From CAZBPZ01 sp964493955 (lineage in GTDB: Bacteria; Chloroflexota; Dehalococcoidia; Dehalococcoidales; Fen-1064), in contig CAZBPZ010000067.1 in assembly GCA_964493955.1 (NCBI GenBank), forward strand, positions 1 to 8,682: a stretch of 8,682 bases of DNA. Reading direction: 5' to 3'. The notes under the pieces are model-generated. The model ran no database searches. It saw nothing but the letters and a program-made list of their open reading frames with translations, and had not been told where the DNA came from. Below, piece by piece: positions 1-5,805 of the stretch. The position numbers were made by a program, and so were the translations under genes. Each line of letters starts with the position of its first letter. The stretch's first letter is position 1.

Positions 1-77
1 TGGCGACCCCGGCCGGATTTGAACCGGCGATCTCCACCGTGACAGGGTGGCATGTTAGACCGCTACACCACGGGGCC
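1..77 (-). tRNA. tRNA-Asp (anticodon GTC)
   Basis: Read on the minus strand, the sequence folds as a complete cloverleaf. The acceptor stem GGCCCCG pairs with CGGGGTC (one G-U pair), followed by discriminator G and an encoded CCA at the window edge. The anticodon stem CCACC/GGTGG holds the 7-nt loop CTGTCAC with anticodon GTC, and the T arm is GCCGG-TTCAAAT-CCGGC. GTC decodes aspartate, and the G discriminator base agrees with known tRNA-Asp identity. The CCA is genomically encoded. A minus-strand promoter lies about 45 bp upstream. No terminator can be judged because the window ends at the 3' end of the gene. Confidence 0.97.
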
Positions 78-121
78 ACAAGCTAGCGGGGCAGCAGGAA
101 AACTACCCCCTTACAAGGGCC

Positions 122-152
122 AGTCTATCACAGGTGAGGGTAAGTGTGTCAA
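122..152 (-). promoter_or_regulatory. Promoter for tRNA-Asp
   Basis: On the minus strand there is a perfect -35 hexamer TTGACA (plus-strand 147-152). Seventeen nt later comes GATAGA (124-129), preceded by TGT, which gives an extended -10 of the form TGn. The alternative -10 TAGACT (122-127) would need a 19-nt spacer. Either choice starts the transcript near 115, leaving a leader of about 38 nt before the tRNA 5' end. A short palindrome CCCTT-AC-AAGGG (108-119) sits at the predicted start. The -35 box is convincing; the -10 box is weak. Confidence 0.55.
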
Positions 153-164
153 GGCTAACCGGAG

Positions 165-199
165 TTGCTTTGCCGCCGGCAGGCAATGTATAGTATACT
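165..199 (+). promoter_or_regulatory. Promoter for the rpsF-led operon
   Basis: An AT-rich island stands out in GC-rich DNA just upstream of rpsF. Two overlapping sigma70-type readings are possible: TTGCTT (165-170) with an 18-nt spacer to TATAGT (189-194), or TTGCCG (170-175) with an 18-nt spacer to TATACT (194-199). Both start RNA between about 201 and 207. This makes the in-frame TTG at 203 an unlikely start codon and favours ATG 239 for rpsF. It is the only convincing promoter seen upstream of the nine-gene run. Confidence 0.6.
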
Positions 200-211
200 T
201 TATTGAGTTAT

Positions 212-228
212 GTGCCGGGAAGCGGCAC
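212..228 (+). promoter_or_regulatory. Hairpin in the rpsF leader, candidate S6:S18 autoregulatory site
   Basis: The sequence GTGCCG-GGAAG-CGGCAC forms a perfect 6-bp stem with a 5-nt loop. It lies between the predicted transcription start and the rpsF Shine-Dalgarno region GGTGGAG (229-235), which directly abuts the stem. In many bacteria the S6:S18 complex binds a structured, CCG-containing element in the rpsF leader. Here both rpsF and rpsR are in the operon and a CCG lies in the hairpin. However, this CCG is drawn paired, whereas the described motif has it unpaired, so the regulatory assignment is inference. Confidence 0.35.
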
Positions 229-238
229 GGTGGAGCAA

Positions 239-562
239 ATGGCAGCTGAGAAAGTTGTAGAGCCGGTAGGCGAGGAGCTGGTAAGCTACGAGCTGGTTAT
301 CGTCGTCAGGCCGGATGCCTCCGAAGAAGAAGTTGAGGCAGTGCTGGACAGCGTGAGCGGGTACATCACCGGCCGCGGCGGCACCGTCACCGAGGTGGAG
401 CGCTGGGGCAAACGGCGGCTGGCCTACCCCATCAAGCACAACACCCAGGGCATCTACGCCCTGGTCCGCTTCCAGCTAAAGCCGGAGCACAACCGCGAGC
501 TTGAGGCCAACCTGAGAATATCCGAGAATATCCTGCGTCATCTCCTGGTTAAACTGGACTGA
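239..562 (+). CDS. rpsF: 30S ribosomal protein S6
   Basis: This is the small-subunit protein S6, which pairs with S18 on the platform of the 30S subunit. The 107-residue product has the S6 fold signature: YELVIVVRP (18-26), an acidic helix, WGKRRLAYPI (56-65), and the closing segment ENLRISENILRHLLVK. Length fits the family (about 95-135). ATG 239 was chosen because GGTGGAG lies directly before it and because the promoter would make the in-frame TTG 203 nearly leaderless. GTG 230 is another in-frame option. The roughly 17 residues before YELV are longer than usual and acidic, so the N-terminus is less certain than the gene. It is first in the S6-SSB-S18 cluster, and a hairpin in its leader may control it. 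Confidence 0.96.
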   Translation: MAAEKVVEPVGEELVSYELVIVVRPDASEEEVEAVLDSVSGYITGRGGTVTEVERWGKRRLAYPIKHNTQGIYALVRFQLKPEHNRELEANLRISENILRHLLVKLD

Positions 563-614
563 GCGCACGCACGGCCGACCGGCACGGGTGAGGCCGGCGG
601 AAGGAGTCAGCAGG

Positions 615-1016
615 ATGGTCAGTGTCAACAGGATGACAATCATCGGCAACCTCGGCAGTGAGCCAGAGATGCGCTTCACCCCGAGCGGCCGGCCCGTCAC
701 CTCTTTCCGGGTTGCCACCAACTGGCGCTACACCACCCAGGAAGGCGAGCGCCGCGAAGAGACGGAGTGGTTCAGCGTGGTCTGCTGGGGCAAGCTGGCG
801 GAGCAGTGCAACCAGTACCTCTCCAAGGGGCGGCTGGTCTACGTGGAGGGGCGGCTGAGGCTGCGCTCCTGGGAAGGGCAGGACGGGCAGACACGTTACC
901 GCAACGAGATTGTGGCGGACCGTGTTAAATTCCTTGACAGGCAGCCGGCTGCCCCGGCTGAGAAAATAGAAGAGCCGGAGGACACCGAGTTCTCCCCGGA
1001 TGATATACCCTTCTAG
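615..1016 (+). CDS. ssb: Single-stranded DNA-binding protein
   Basis: This protein coats single-stranded DNA during replication, recombination and repair and recruits partners through its C-terminal tip. The 133-residue product has the OB fold opening with NRMTIIGNLGSEPEMRF, then VTSFRVATNW (28-37), ETEWFSVVCWGKLAEQCNQYLSKG and VYVEGRLRLRSW. Base-stacking tryptophans are at 37, 52, 58 and 86. The tail ends in DDIPF, the classic acidic tip for protein partners. The linker between OB fold and tip is very short (about 20 residues) compared with about 60 in E. coli. ATG 615 is preceded by AAGGAG at 601-606. An upstream in-frame GTG at 588 has no comparable site, and ATG 633 (residue 7) is a poorer alternative. 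Its place between rpsF and rpsR is the widely conserved order. Confidence 0.97.
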   Translation: MVSVNRMTIIGNLGSEPEMRFTPSGRPVTSFRVATNWRYTTQEGERREETEWFSVVCWGKLAEQCNQYLSKGRLVYVEGRLRLRSWEGQDGQTRYRNEIVADRVKFLDRQPAAPAEKIEEPEDTEFSPDDIPF

Positions 1017-1030
1017 CGGAGCTGCGAACG

Positions 1031-1360
1031 TTGCCAAGGACAAAAACAGGTAAATCGGCCGGCAGGTCAGGTTCAAGGCGGTGGGGACGCCGGTTCCCAC
1101 CACGGCGCAAGGTCTGCCACTACTGCGTTAACAAGAACGAGCCGATTGATTACAAGAACACGGAACGCCTTCTCAACTACATATCTGACCGCGGTAAGAT
1201 AGAGCCGCGGCGGCGCACCGGTATCTGTGCCAAGCACCAGCGGGCACTGGCAACCGCCATCAAGCGGGCCCGCCACCTGGCACTGCTGCCCTACGTGGCC
1301 GCCCACGTGCGGCAGATGCGGGCCGCCGAGCCTGAGGCCCCGCCTGCCACCCAGAGCTGA
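1031..1360 (+). CDS. rpsR: 30S ribosomal protein S18 (cysteine-containing form)
   Basis: This is the S6 partner on the 30S platform. The 109-residue product has the S18 core KVCHYCVNKNEPIDYKNTER followed by LLNYISDRGKIEPRRRTGIC, then AKHQRALATAIKRARHLALLPYV. Cys29-x2-Cys32 with Cys66 and His69 would form the zinc site of the C+ class of S18; many bacteria have the cysteine-free form. The basic N-terminal tail (about 27 residues) and the Ala/Pro-rich C-terminal tail are extensions of the kind common in GC-rich genomes. The start is TTG, with GGAG (1018-1021) 9 nt upstream; no ATG or GTG would retain the first cysteines. The gap from ssb is 14 bp. Confidence 0.95.
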   Translation: MPRTKTGKSAGRSGSRRWGRRFPPRRKVCHYCVNKNEPIDYKNTERLLNYISDRGKIEPRRRTGICAKHQRALATAIKRARHLALLPYVAAHVRQMRAAEPEAPPATQS

Positions 1361-1399
1361 TTCCGGTAGCTGCGCTGAAAACTTGAAAAGGCCAGGGCG

Positions 1400-1540
1400 A
1401 TGCCCAAACGGACATACCAGCCGAAGAAGATTCCGAGAAAACGGGAACACGGCTTCCTGAAGAGGATGGCTACCCGCGGGGGTCGAGCGGTGCTGAAGGC
1501 CAGGCGGCTCAAGGGCCGCCGGCGCCTGACCGTTGTCTGA
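1400..1540 (+). CDS. rpmH: 50S ribosomal protein L34
   Basis: This is a tiny, very basic large-subunit protein of 46 residues. It starts MPKRTYQPKKIPRKREHGFL, continues KRMATRGGRAVLKARRLKG and ends RRRLTVV. It matches the universal L34 pattern: KRTYQP near the N-terminus, HGFxxRMxTxxGRxVLxxRRxKGRxRL at the end. ATG 1400 has AAGG (1387-1390) 9 nt upstream. Its position directly before rnpA is one of the most conserved gene pairs in bacteria. The dnaA gene that often lies on the other side of rpmH is replaced here by rpsR. The rnpA reading frame stays open through the whole of this gene. Confidence 0.97.
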   Translation: MPKRTYQPKKIPRKREHGFLKRMATRGGRAVLKARRLKGRRRLTVV

Positions 1541-1554
1541 GGACGGCGTCGGTC

Positions 1555-1559
1555 GGAGG
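1555..1559 (+). promoter_or_regulatory. Strong ribosome-binding site deciding a non-canonical rnpA start
   Basis: A perfect GGAGG lies 7 nt before an in-frame ACG codon (1567-1569). There is no ATG, GTG or TTG in the rnpA frame anywhere between the stop at 1384 and the internal ATG at 1654. This site is therefore the main evidence for where rnpA translation begins. Confidence 0.6.
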
Positions 1560-1566
1560 CAGAGCG

Positions 1567-1899
1567 ACGGCGGGAAGAGAGCGCATCACCAGACCGAGCG
1601 AGTACGCCCTGGTCTACGAGCGAGGCCGTGCCTGGACGGGCCCGCTGCTGGTAATGAAGGCCGTACCCAATAACCGTGAGCTCTCGCGGTACGGGATATC
1701 TGTCAGCAAACGGGTTGGTGGGGCGGTCGTGAGGAACCGTGTCAGGCGGCGGCTACGCGAAATAATGCGCCAGTTGCCCCTTGAGCCGGGCTGGGACGTG
1801 GTGCTCATCGCCCGGCCGCCAGCGGCCGGGGCAGATTACACCAGCCTTTACCGGCAGGTGGCCGGCCTGCTGAAGGAGGCCGGGCTCATGGCGGCCTGA
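1567..1899 (+). CDS. rnpA: Ribonuclease P protein component, probable ACG start
   Basis: This is the protein subunit of RNase P, which helps the catalytic RNA remove 5' leaders from pre-tRNAs. Family features are RPSEYALVYERGR near the N-terminus (the substrate-leader cleft), SRYGISVSKRVG, and the signature RNRVRRRLREIMR, followed by GWDVVLIARPPA. Read from ACG 1567 it is 110 residues, the normal family length, and begins (M)AGRERITRPSEY. GGAGG lies 7 nt upstream. The first ordinary start is ATG 1654, which would give 81 residues and lose part of the substrate cleft, so it is unlikely. CTG 1537, overlapping the rpmH stop as CTGA, is another near-cognate option but lacks a binding site. A base error turning ATG into ACG cannot be excluded. 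The gene identity is secure; the start is inference. Confidence 0.88.
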   Translation, partial: TAGRERITRPSEYALVYERGRAWTGPLLVMKAVPNNRELSRYGISVSKRVGGAVVRNRVRRRLREIMRQLPLEPGWDVVLIARPPAAGADYTSLYRQVAGLLKEAGLMAA

Positions 1900-1912
1900 G
1901 CTGGATTGACAG

Positions 1913-2122
1913 GTGAAGACAATAGCCCTGGGCCTTATCAGGCTCTACCAGATGACAATATCACGGGTCACGCCGCCCAACTGTCGCTTCGTCCCCACGT
2001 GCTCGGAGTACACGCACGAAGCCATTCGCCGGTATGGTCTGCTGAAAGGAATCTGGCTCGGCATGAAGAGAATTGCCCGTTGCCACCCCTTCAACCCCGG
2101 CGGCTATGACCCCGTACCGTAG
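1913..2122 (+). CDS. yidD: Membrane protein insertion efficiency factor YidD
   Basis: This is a small membrane-associated protein that promotes insertion of proteins together with YidC. The 69-residue product shows the family pattern: an amphipathic N-terminal helix (ALGLIRLYQMTIS), then NCRFVPTCSEYTHEAIRRYG with its paired cysteines, GxxxGxxRIARCHPFNPGGYDPVP, and little else. Length is typical (about 70-85). The start is GTG 1913, directly after an in-frame TGA at 1907, so no longer form exists. The ribosome-binding site is weak, and the gene probably depends on coupling to rnpA, which ends 13 bp upstream. The rnpA-yidD-yidC order is the usual context, although here another gene is inserted before yidC. 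Confidence 0.95.
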   Translation: MKTIALGLIRLYQMTISRVTPPNCRFVPTCSEYTHEAIRRYGLLKGIWLGMKRIARCHPFNPGGYDPVP

Positions 2123-2133
2123 CGGTATCGCAA

Positions 2134-3357
2134 TTGAAAACATTCGCACTCTCGCGCAAGGGTAAGCTTGCCCTGCTGCTGGTAGCCGTGCTGCTGGCTA
2201 GCGCCACCCTGGCGGGGTGCGCCGCCGGGACACGGCGCATCGCCCAGGGCTGGGCCGGTGGCATCGTCAGCGGGGACATCCTCTTTGTGGGGTCAATGAG
2301 CGGCCAGCTCGTGGCACTGGACCCCGCCGACGGCTCACCCGTCGGCCCACCGGTGACCTTCACCGTCCAGGTACCGTCCGGCGGCTTCGGTTGCACCCCG
2401 GCCAGTGCCTCGGCCGTGCCAATCTACGGCTCACCCGTCATCAGCGGCGATGTTGTCTTTGTCGGCGGGTACGACGGCAAGGTCTACGCCATCAGGTTCG
2501 ACGAGAACGGCCTCCGCGAGCAGACGATGCGGGAGTACAACCCGCGCCTGCCAGATGGCTCGCCGGCCGGGGCTATCATCGGTGGCCTGGCAGTCCACGG
2601 CAACCGCATCATCTTCGGGACCAGCAGCGGCTACGTCTTCGCGCTTGACTACGATGACGGCTTCAAACCGGCCCCGGGTAACTGGCCCTTCTACACCGGT
2701 GAAAAGATCTGGTCGGCCCCGGTAGTGGTGGGAGACACCGTCTTCGTTACCAGCTTCAGCCGCTCGCTCTACGCCCTGAACGTAGATGACGGCACGTCCA
2801 GGTGGGCCGCGCCCTTCCACACCGACGGCACCCTCACCGCCACGCCGGCGGTGGCGGGCGGGCGGGTATACGTCGGCTCGTTCGCCCGCCGCTTCTACGC
2901 CGTGGACGCCGCTACCGGCCAGGAAATCTGGTGTTTCCCGGCCGACGATACAGAGACCCAGGCCCCGCAGAGCTGGTTCTGGGCCACCCCGCTGGTGCAC
3001 AACGGGGTGGTCTATGCCCCCAATCTGGACGGCAAGGTGTACGCCCTTGATGCGGCCACCGGCAGCCTCCGGCATGTTTACGACCTGGGTGCCCCGGTCA
3101 GTTCCGCCCCCGTGCTGGTAGGCGATACCCTGGTGGTGGCCGCTGGTGCCACCAACCGCTCCCGGCACGAAGGCAAGGTCTTCGCCATCGATACCCGGAC
3201 CCAGACCCAGAGACTGCTGGCCGACATCGGGGAAAGGGTACACGCCCCGCTCTTTGCCAGCGACAGCACCGTTTACGTGCACACCATGGTCAACAGCCTC
3301 TACGCCATCGACGTTGCCACTGGCGTCAGCCAGAAGTTTTCCCTGGAGAGCGAATGA
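2134..3357 (+). CDS. PQQ-like beta-propeller lipoprotein, BamB-like fold
   Basis: This is a predicted exported lipoprotein of 407 residues. A basic start (KTFALSRKGK) precedes a hydrophobic stretch (12-26) and the lipobox LAGC, with the acylated cysteine at 29. The rest is a run of propeller repeats with the strand motif (V/L)(Y/F)A(I/L/V)D near residues 59, 117, 168, 212, 254, 302, 349 and 389. Several are followed by the turn (A/V)(A/D)(T/D)G. This suggests a seven- or eight-bladed PQQ-type propeller. Such folds often serve as protein-interaction scaffolds (as in BamB) or bind the PQQ cofactor; no catalytic site is seen, so scaffolding is the more likely role. The TTG start at 2134 has little Shine-Dalgarno and follows yidD by 11 bp. 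Its place between yidD and yidC suggests a role in membrane-protein insertion or quality control, which is inference. Confidence 0.85.
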   Translation: MKTFALSRKGKLALLLVAVLLASATLAGCAAGTRRIAQGWAGGIVSGDILFVGSMSGQLVALDPADGSPVGPPVTFTVQVPSGGFGCTPASASAVPIYGSPVISGDVVFVGGYDGKVYAIRFDENGLREQTMREYNPRLPDGSPAGAIIGGLAVHGNRIIFGTSSGYVFALDYDDGFKPAPGNWPFYTGEKIWSAPVVVGDTVFVTSFSRSLYALNVDDGTSRWAAPFHTDGTLTATPAVAGGRVYVGSFARRFYAVDAATGQEIWCFPADDTETQAPQSWFWATPLVHNGVVYAPNLDGKVYALDAATGSLRHVYDLGAPVSSAPVLVGDTLVVAAGATNRSRHEGKVFAIDTRTQTQRLLADIGERVHAPLFASDSTVYVHTMVNSLYAIDVATGVSQKFSLESE

Positions 3358-3365
3358 GGTAAGAC

Positions 3366-4334
3366 GTGCCGGAGATAATCGGACAAGTCTGGGACACCCT
3401 CATCCTCAGCCCGATGATTAACGTGCTCATCGTGCTCTCCCATGCCCTGTTCAACAACTTCGGGCTTACTATCATCGTCCTCACGGTGATTGTGCGCGGC
3501 GTGATGTACCCCCTGACGCGCCGGCAACTCATGGCCAGCAAGGGGATGCAGGAGCTCCAGCCCAAGATAGCCGAGCTGCGCAAGAAGTACGCCCGGGACC
3601 GCCAGAAGCTGGCCCAGGAGCAGATGCGGCTCATGAAGGAGGCGGGGGTCAGCCCGGGCGGCTGCCTCATGCCGATGCTCATCCAGATGCCAATCTGGAT
3701 TGCCCTTTACCAGTCCATCCTCCGGGTGCTGGCCGTCAACCCGGAGGACTTCCTCAACCTCTCCCGCCACCTGTACACCCCCTGGGCATCGGTATTCTCG
3801 CTGGTACCGCTCGGCAGCCAGTTCTTGTGGCTGGACCTGGCCCAGCCAGACCGGTTCATGATACTGCCCATCCTGGTGGGCGGCTCGATGTGGCTCCAGC
3901 AGAAGATGGTCACCCCTCAGACAGCCGACCCCACCCAGCAGGCCCAGAGCCGGATGATGCTCTGGATGATGCCGCTGATGTTCGCCTTCTTCACCCTGTC
4001 TTTCCCCAGCGGCCTGGCCCTCTACTGGGTAACGTCCAACATCATCAGCATCGTGATGCAGTACTTTATCAGCGGCTGGGGAGGCCTGGCCGACTTCCTG
4101 CCAGCCCGCCTCACCGGCATCCGGAAACCGGCCAGGCCGGTAACGGCCGAGGTAAAGAAAAGAGCTGAGACCAAGGAACGGGCTGTCCCCGCCCTGCCAG
4201 CCGGGTCAGCCAAAGAGGTAGCGGATAATGGAAGCACGGGAGTTCAGCGCACGGACGGTGGAAGAGGCCATCCAGAAGGCCCTGGCGGAACTCGGCGCCG
4301 TCCGCGAAGAGGTAAGGGTAGACGTCGTAAGTGA
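3366..4334 (+). CDS. yidC: Membrane protein insertase YidC (Oxa1/Alb3 family)
   Basis: This insertase places proteins in the cytoplasmic membrane, alone or with SecYEG. The 322-residue product lacks the large periplasmic domain of Gram-negative YidC. Membrane segments lie around 16-50, 98-124, 140-158, 163-180 and 198-235. Arg44 (in IVRGVMYPLTRRQL) matches the conserved intramembrane arginine. A charged cytoplasmic coiled hairpin spans 55-92, and the family block PMLIQMPIWIALYQSI is at 103-118. No lipoprotein signal is seen. GTG 3366 has GAGGT 5 nt upstream. The C-terminal tail (about 250-322) is basic and ends with 10 Arg/Lys in the last 13 residues. Residues 288-322 are encoded in the overlap with jag. 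Basic YidC tails are known to contact ribosomes, so the extension may be functional. Confidence 0.96.
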   Translation: MPEIIGQVWDTLILSPMINVLIVLSHALFNNFGLTIIVLTVIVRGVMYPLTRRQLMASKGMQELQPKIAELRKKYARDRQKLAQEQMRLMKEAGVSPGGCLMPMLIQMPIWIALYQSILRVLAVNPEDFLNLSRHLYTPWASVFSLVPLGSQFLWLDLAQPDRFMILPILVGGSMWLQQKMVTPQTADPTQQAQSRMMLWMMPLMFAFFTLSFPSGLALYWVTSNIISIVMQYFISGWGGLADFLPARLTGIRKPARPVTAEVKKRAETKERAVPALPAGSAKEVADNGSTGVQRTDGGRGHPEGPGGTRRRPRRGKGRRRK

Positions 4335-4971
4335 GGGTAAGGCCGGCATCCTGGGAATCGGCGCCGAAGAGGCGCGGATAAGGGTGACCAGGATTGAGCC
4401 GCCGGCAGCACCCCCGGCCGGCCCGCCAGCCGGGGTAACCGAAGAGGCCACCGGTGGGGAGGACGAGGTACCGGTGCCTGAACCGGACGAGGCGCGCGTG
4501 GCCGAAACATCACGCCAGGTCATCACCCGCCTCCTTGAGCTCCTCGGCCTCGAGGCCAGCGTGAGCCACCAGGTCCTGCAGACCACCAACGGCGAGGAGC
4601 AGATTACCAGCCCCCTGGCGTTTAACATCACCGGGGAAGACCTTGGAATCCTCATCGGGCGGCGCGGCCAGACCCTGGCGGCCTTCCAGTACCTGGTACG
4701 CCTGATTGTCAGCCACCAGACCAAGGTCTACATGCCGGTGGTGGTGGACGTGGAGAACTACAAGCAGCGCCGCTCCGAGGCCCTGCAGGCCCTGGCGATA
4801 CGTATCGCCGAGCAGGTAAAGGCCCGCGGGCTGCCGTTCTCGCTGGAGCCGATGCCCGCCTACGAGCGGCGCATCATCCACCTGGCCCTGGCCGACCACC
4901 CGGATGTTACCACCGAGAGTATCGGCGAGGGTGAGTTCCGCAAGGTTGTCATCCTCCCCGAGCGGCAGTAG
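4228..4971 (+). CDS. jag: Jag/KhpB RNA-binding protein (Jag-N, KH, R3H)
   Basis: This is an RNA-binding protein, usually the neighbour of yidC, linked in other bacteria to cell-division and cell-wall control through small RNA or mRNA binding. The 247-residue product has a Jag-N domain (1-52, with GKAGILGIG), a Pro/Ala/Glu-rich flexible linker (55-92), a KH domain (95-170) with the RNA-gripping loop GRRG at 144-147, and an R3H domain (178-246) with R214-x3-H218. All expected domains are present. ATG 4228 is preceded by AGAGGT at 8 nt. The gene begins inside yidC, so 107 bp code in two frames. This makes coupled translation likely. It is the last gene of the run; no T-run terminator follows. 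Confidence 0.95.
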   Translation: MEAREFSARTVEEAIQKALAELGAVREEVRVDVVSEGKAGILGIGAEEARIRVTRIEPPAAPPAGPPAGVTEEATGGEDEVPVPEPDEARVAETSRQVITRLLELLGLEASVSHQVLQTTNGEEQITSPLAFNITGEDLGILIGRRGQTLAAFQYLVRLIVSHQTKVYMPVVVDVENYKQRRSEALQALAIRIAEQVKARGLPFSLEPMPAYERRIIHLALADHPDVTTESIGEGEFRKVVILPERQ

Positions 4972-5001
4972 CCCGGCGGCCGGCCGGCAGGAGCGGTAAC
5001 C

Positions 5002-5030
5002 TTGAACCACGCCCGCCGGTGTGGTATCTT
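5002..5030 (+). promoter_or_regulatory. Extended -10 promoter for the SDR gene
   Basis: TTGAAC (5002-5007), a 17-nt spacer and TATCTT (5025-5030) form a sigma70-type promoter, with TGG immediately before the -10 as an extended TGn element. RNA would start near 5037, giving a leader of about 29 nt that includes the AAGGAG of the next gene. It lies in the 94-bp gap after jag, so the SDR gene can be transcribed separately from the operon upstream. Confidence 0.65.
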
Positions 5031-5065
5031 CTTGACTACCCCACCAAACTGGAAGGAGAGCCAAC

Positions 5066-5803
5066 GTGAGCATTGTCAGCTTCTCGCTCGAAGGAAAGGT
5101 AGCCCTCGTAACCGGTGGTAGCCGTGGCATCGGGCGTGCCATCGCCCTCACCTTTGCCGAAAACGGGGCCGATGTCATCGTCAGCAGCCGCAAGCTGCCG
5201 GACCTGGAGAAAGTGGCCGAGGAGATACGGGGTACGGGACGCCGCGGCCTGGCCGTGGCCGCGCACGTCGCCAGGCCGGAAGAGTCCCGGGCGCTGGTTG
5301 ACACGGTGGTGAAGGAGTTCGGGCGGATTGACATCCTGGTCAACAATGCCGGTACCAATCCCTACATGGGGCCGCTGATTGACGCCGAGGAGTGGGCCTG
5401 GGACGTGACGATGAATGTCAACCTCAAGGGGCCTTTCATGCTCAGCCAGATGGTGGCGCGGGTGATGCGGGACCAGGGCAGCGGTAATATCATCAACATC
5501 GCCTCTACCGCCGGCATCAACCCGAGCATGCTGCACATCTACAGCGTCACCAAGGCCGGCCTCATCATGCTGACAAGGGTAATGGCACTGGAGTGGGCCA
5601 GGCATGGCATCCGGGCGAACGCCATTGCCCCGGGGCTGGTGATGACACGCTTCAGCGAGGCCCTCTGGAAGGGGACCCCGGCCGAGCAGAACATCGCCCG
5701 GCCGGAGGACGTGGCCGGGGCAGCCCTCTACCTGGCCTCGGACGCCTCACGCTACGTCAACGGCGAGACAATCGTCATCACCGGCGCCGGCAGCCAGGGC
5801 TAG
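5066..5803 (+). CDS. Short-chain dehydrogenase/reductase, FabG-like
   Basis: This is a cytoplasmic NAD(P)-dependent oxidoreductase of the classical SDR family, 245 residues. It has the Rossmann glycine motif TGGSRGIG (16-23), NNAG (93-96), and the catalytic residues Asn119, Ser147, Tyr159 and Lys163 (in YSVTK). IRANAIAPG and the C-terminal YVNGETIVITGAG complete the family pattern. Arg42 after the second strand (VSSRK) points to NADP(H) over NAD(H). Classical members include 3-oxoacyl-ACP reductase (FabG) and many alcohol or sugar dehydrogenases; substrate cannot be read from the sequence. GTG 5066 has AAGGAG at 5053-5058, 7 nt upstream. It has its own promoter and is not beside other fatty-acid genes, so a specialised dehydrogenase is as likely as true FabG. 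Confidence 0.9.
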   Translation: MSIVSFSLEGKVALVTGGSRGIGRAIALTFAENGADVIVSSRKLPDLEKVAEEIRGTGRRGLAVAAHVARPEESRALVDTVVKEFGRIDILVNNAGTNPYMGPLIDAEEWAWDVTMNVNLKGPFMLSQMVARVMRDQGSGNIINIASTAGINPSMLHIYSVTKAGLIMLTRVMALEWARHGIRANAIAPGLVMTRFSEALWKGTPAEQNIARPEDVAGAALYLASDASRYVNGETIVITGAGSQG

Positions 5804-5805
5804 CC

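Noticed and set aside
203..238. TTG 203 as the start of rpsF
   Set aside because: It lies at or before the predicted transcription start and has no ribosome-binding site; ATG 239 with GGTGGAG is better placed.
549..1103. 184-codon minus-strand open frame opposite ssb
   Set aside because: Covers ssb and its flanks in reverse; composition typical of an antisense shadow.
1906..1911. TTGACA before yidD as a possible -35 box
   Set aside because: No acceptable -10 lies 15-19 nt downstream; it is probably chance within the short rnpA-yidD gap.
2431..3282. 283-codon open frame on the minus strand opposite the propeller gene
   Set aside because: It mirrors a real gene with clear lipobox and repeats; long antisense frames are expected in GC-rich coding DNA, and the translation resembles no family.
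4972..5000. GC-rich repeat of GGCCGGCC after jag as an intrinsic terminator
   Set aside because: No run of T follows, and the pairs slip among several registers; there is no support for a terminator.
4510..5358. 282-codon minus-strand open frame spanning the end of jag and the start of the SDR gene
   Set aside because: It crosses two well-supported genes and a promoter, and has low-complexity shadow composition.
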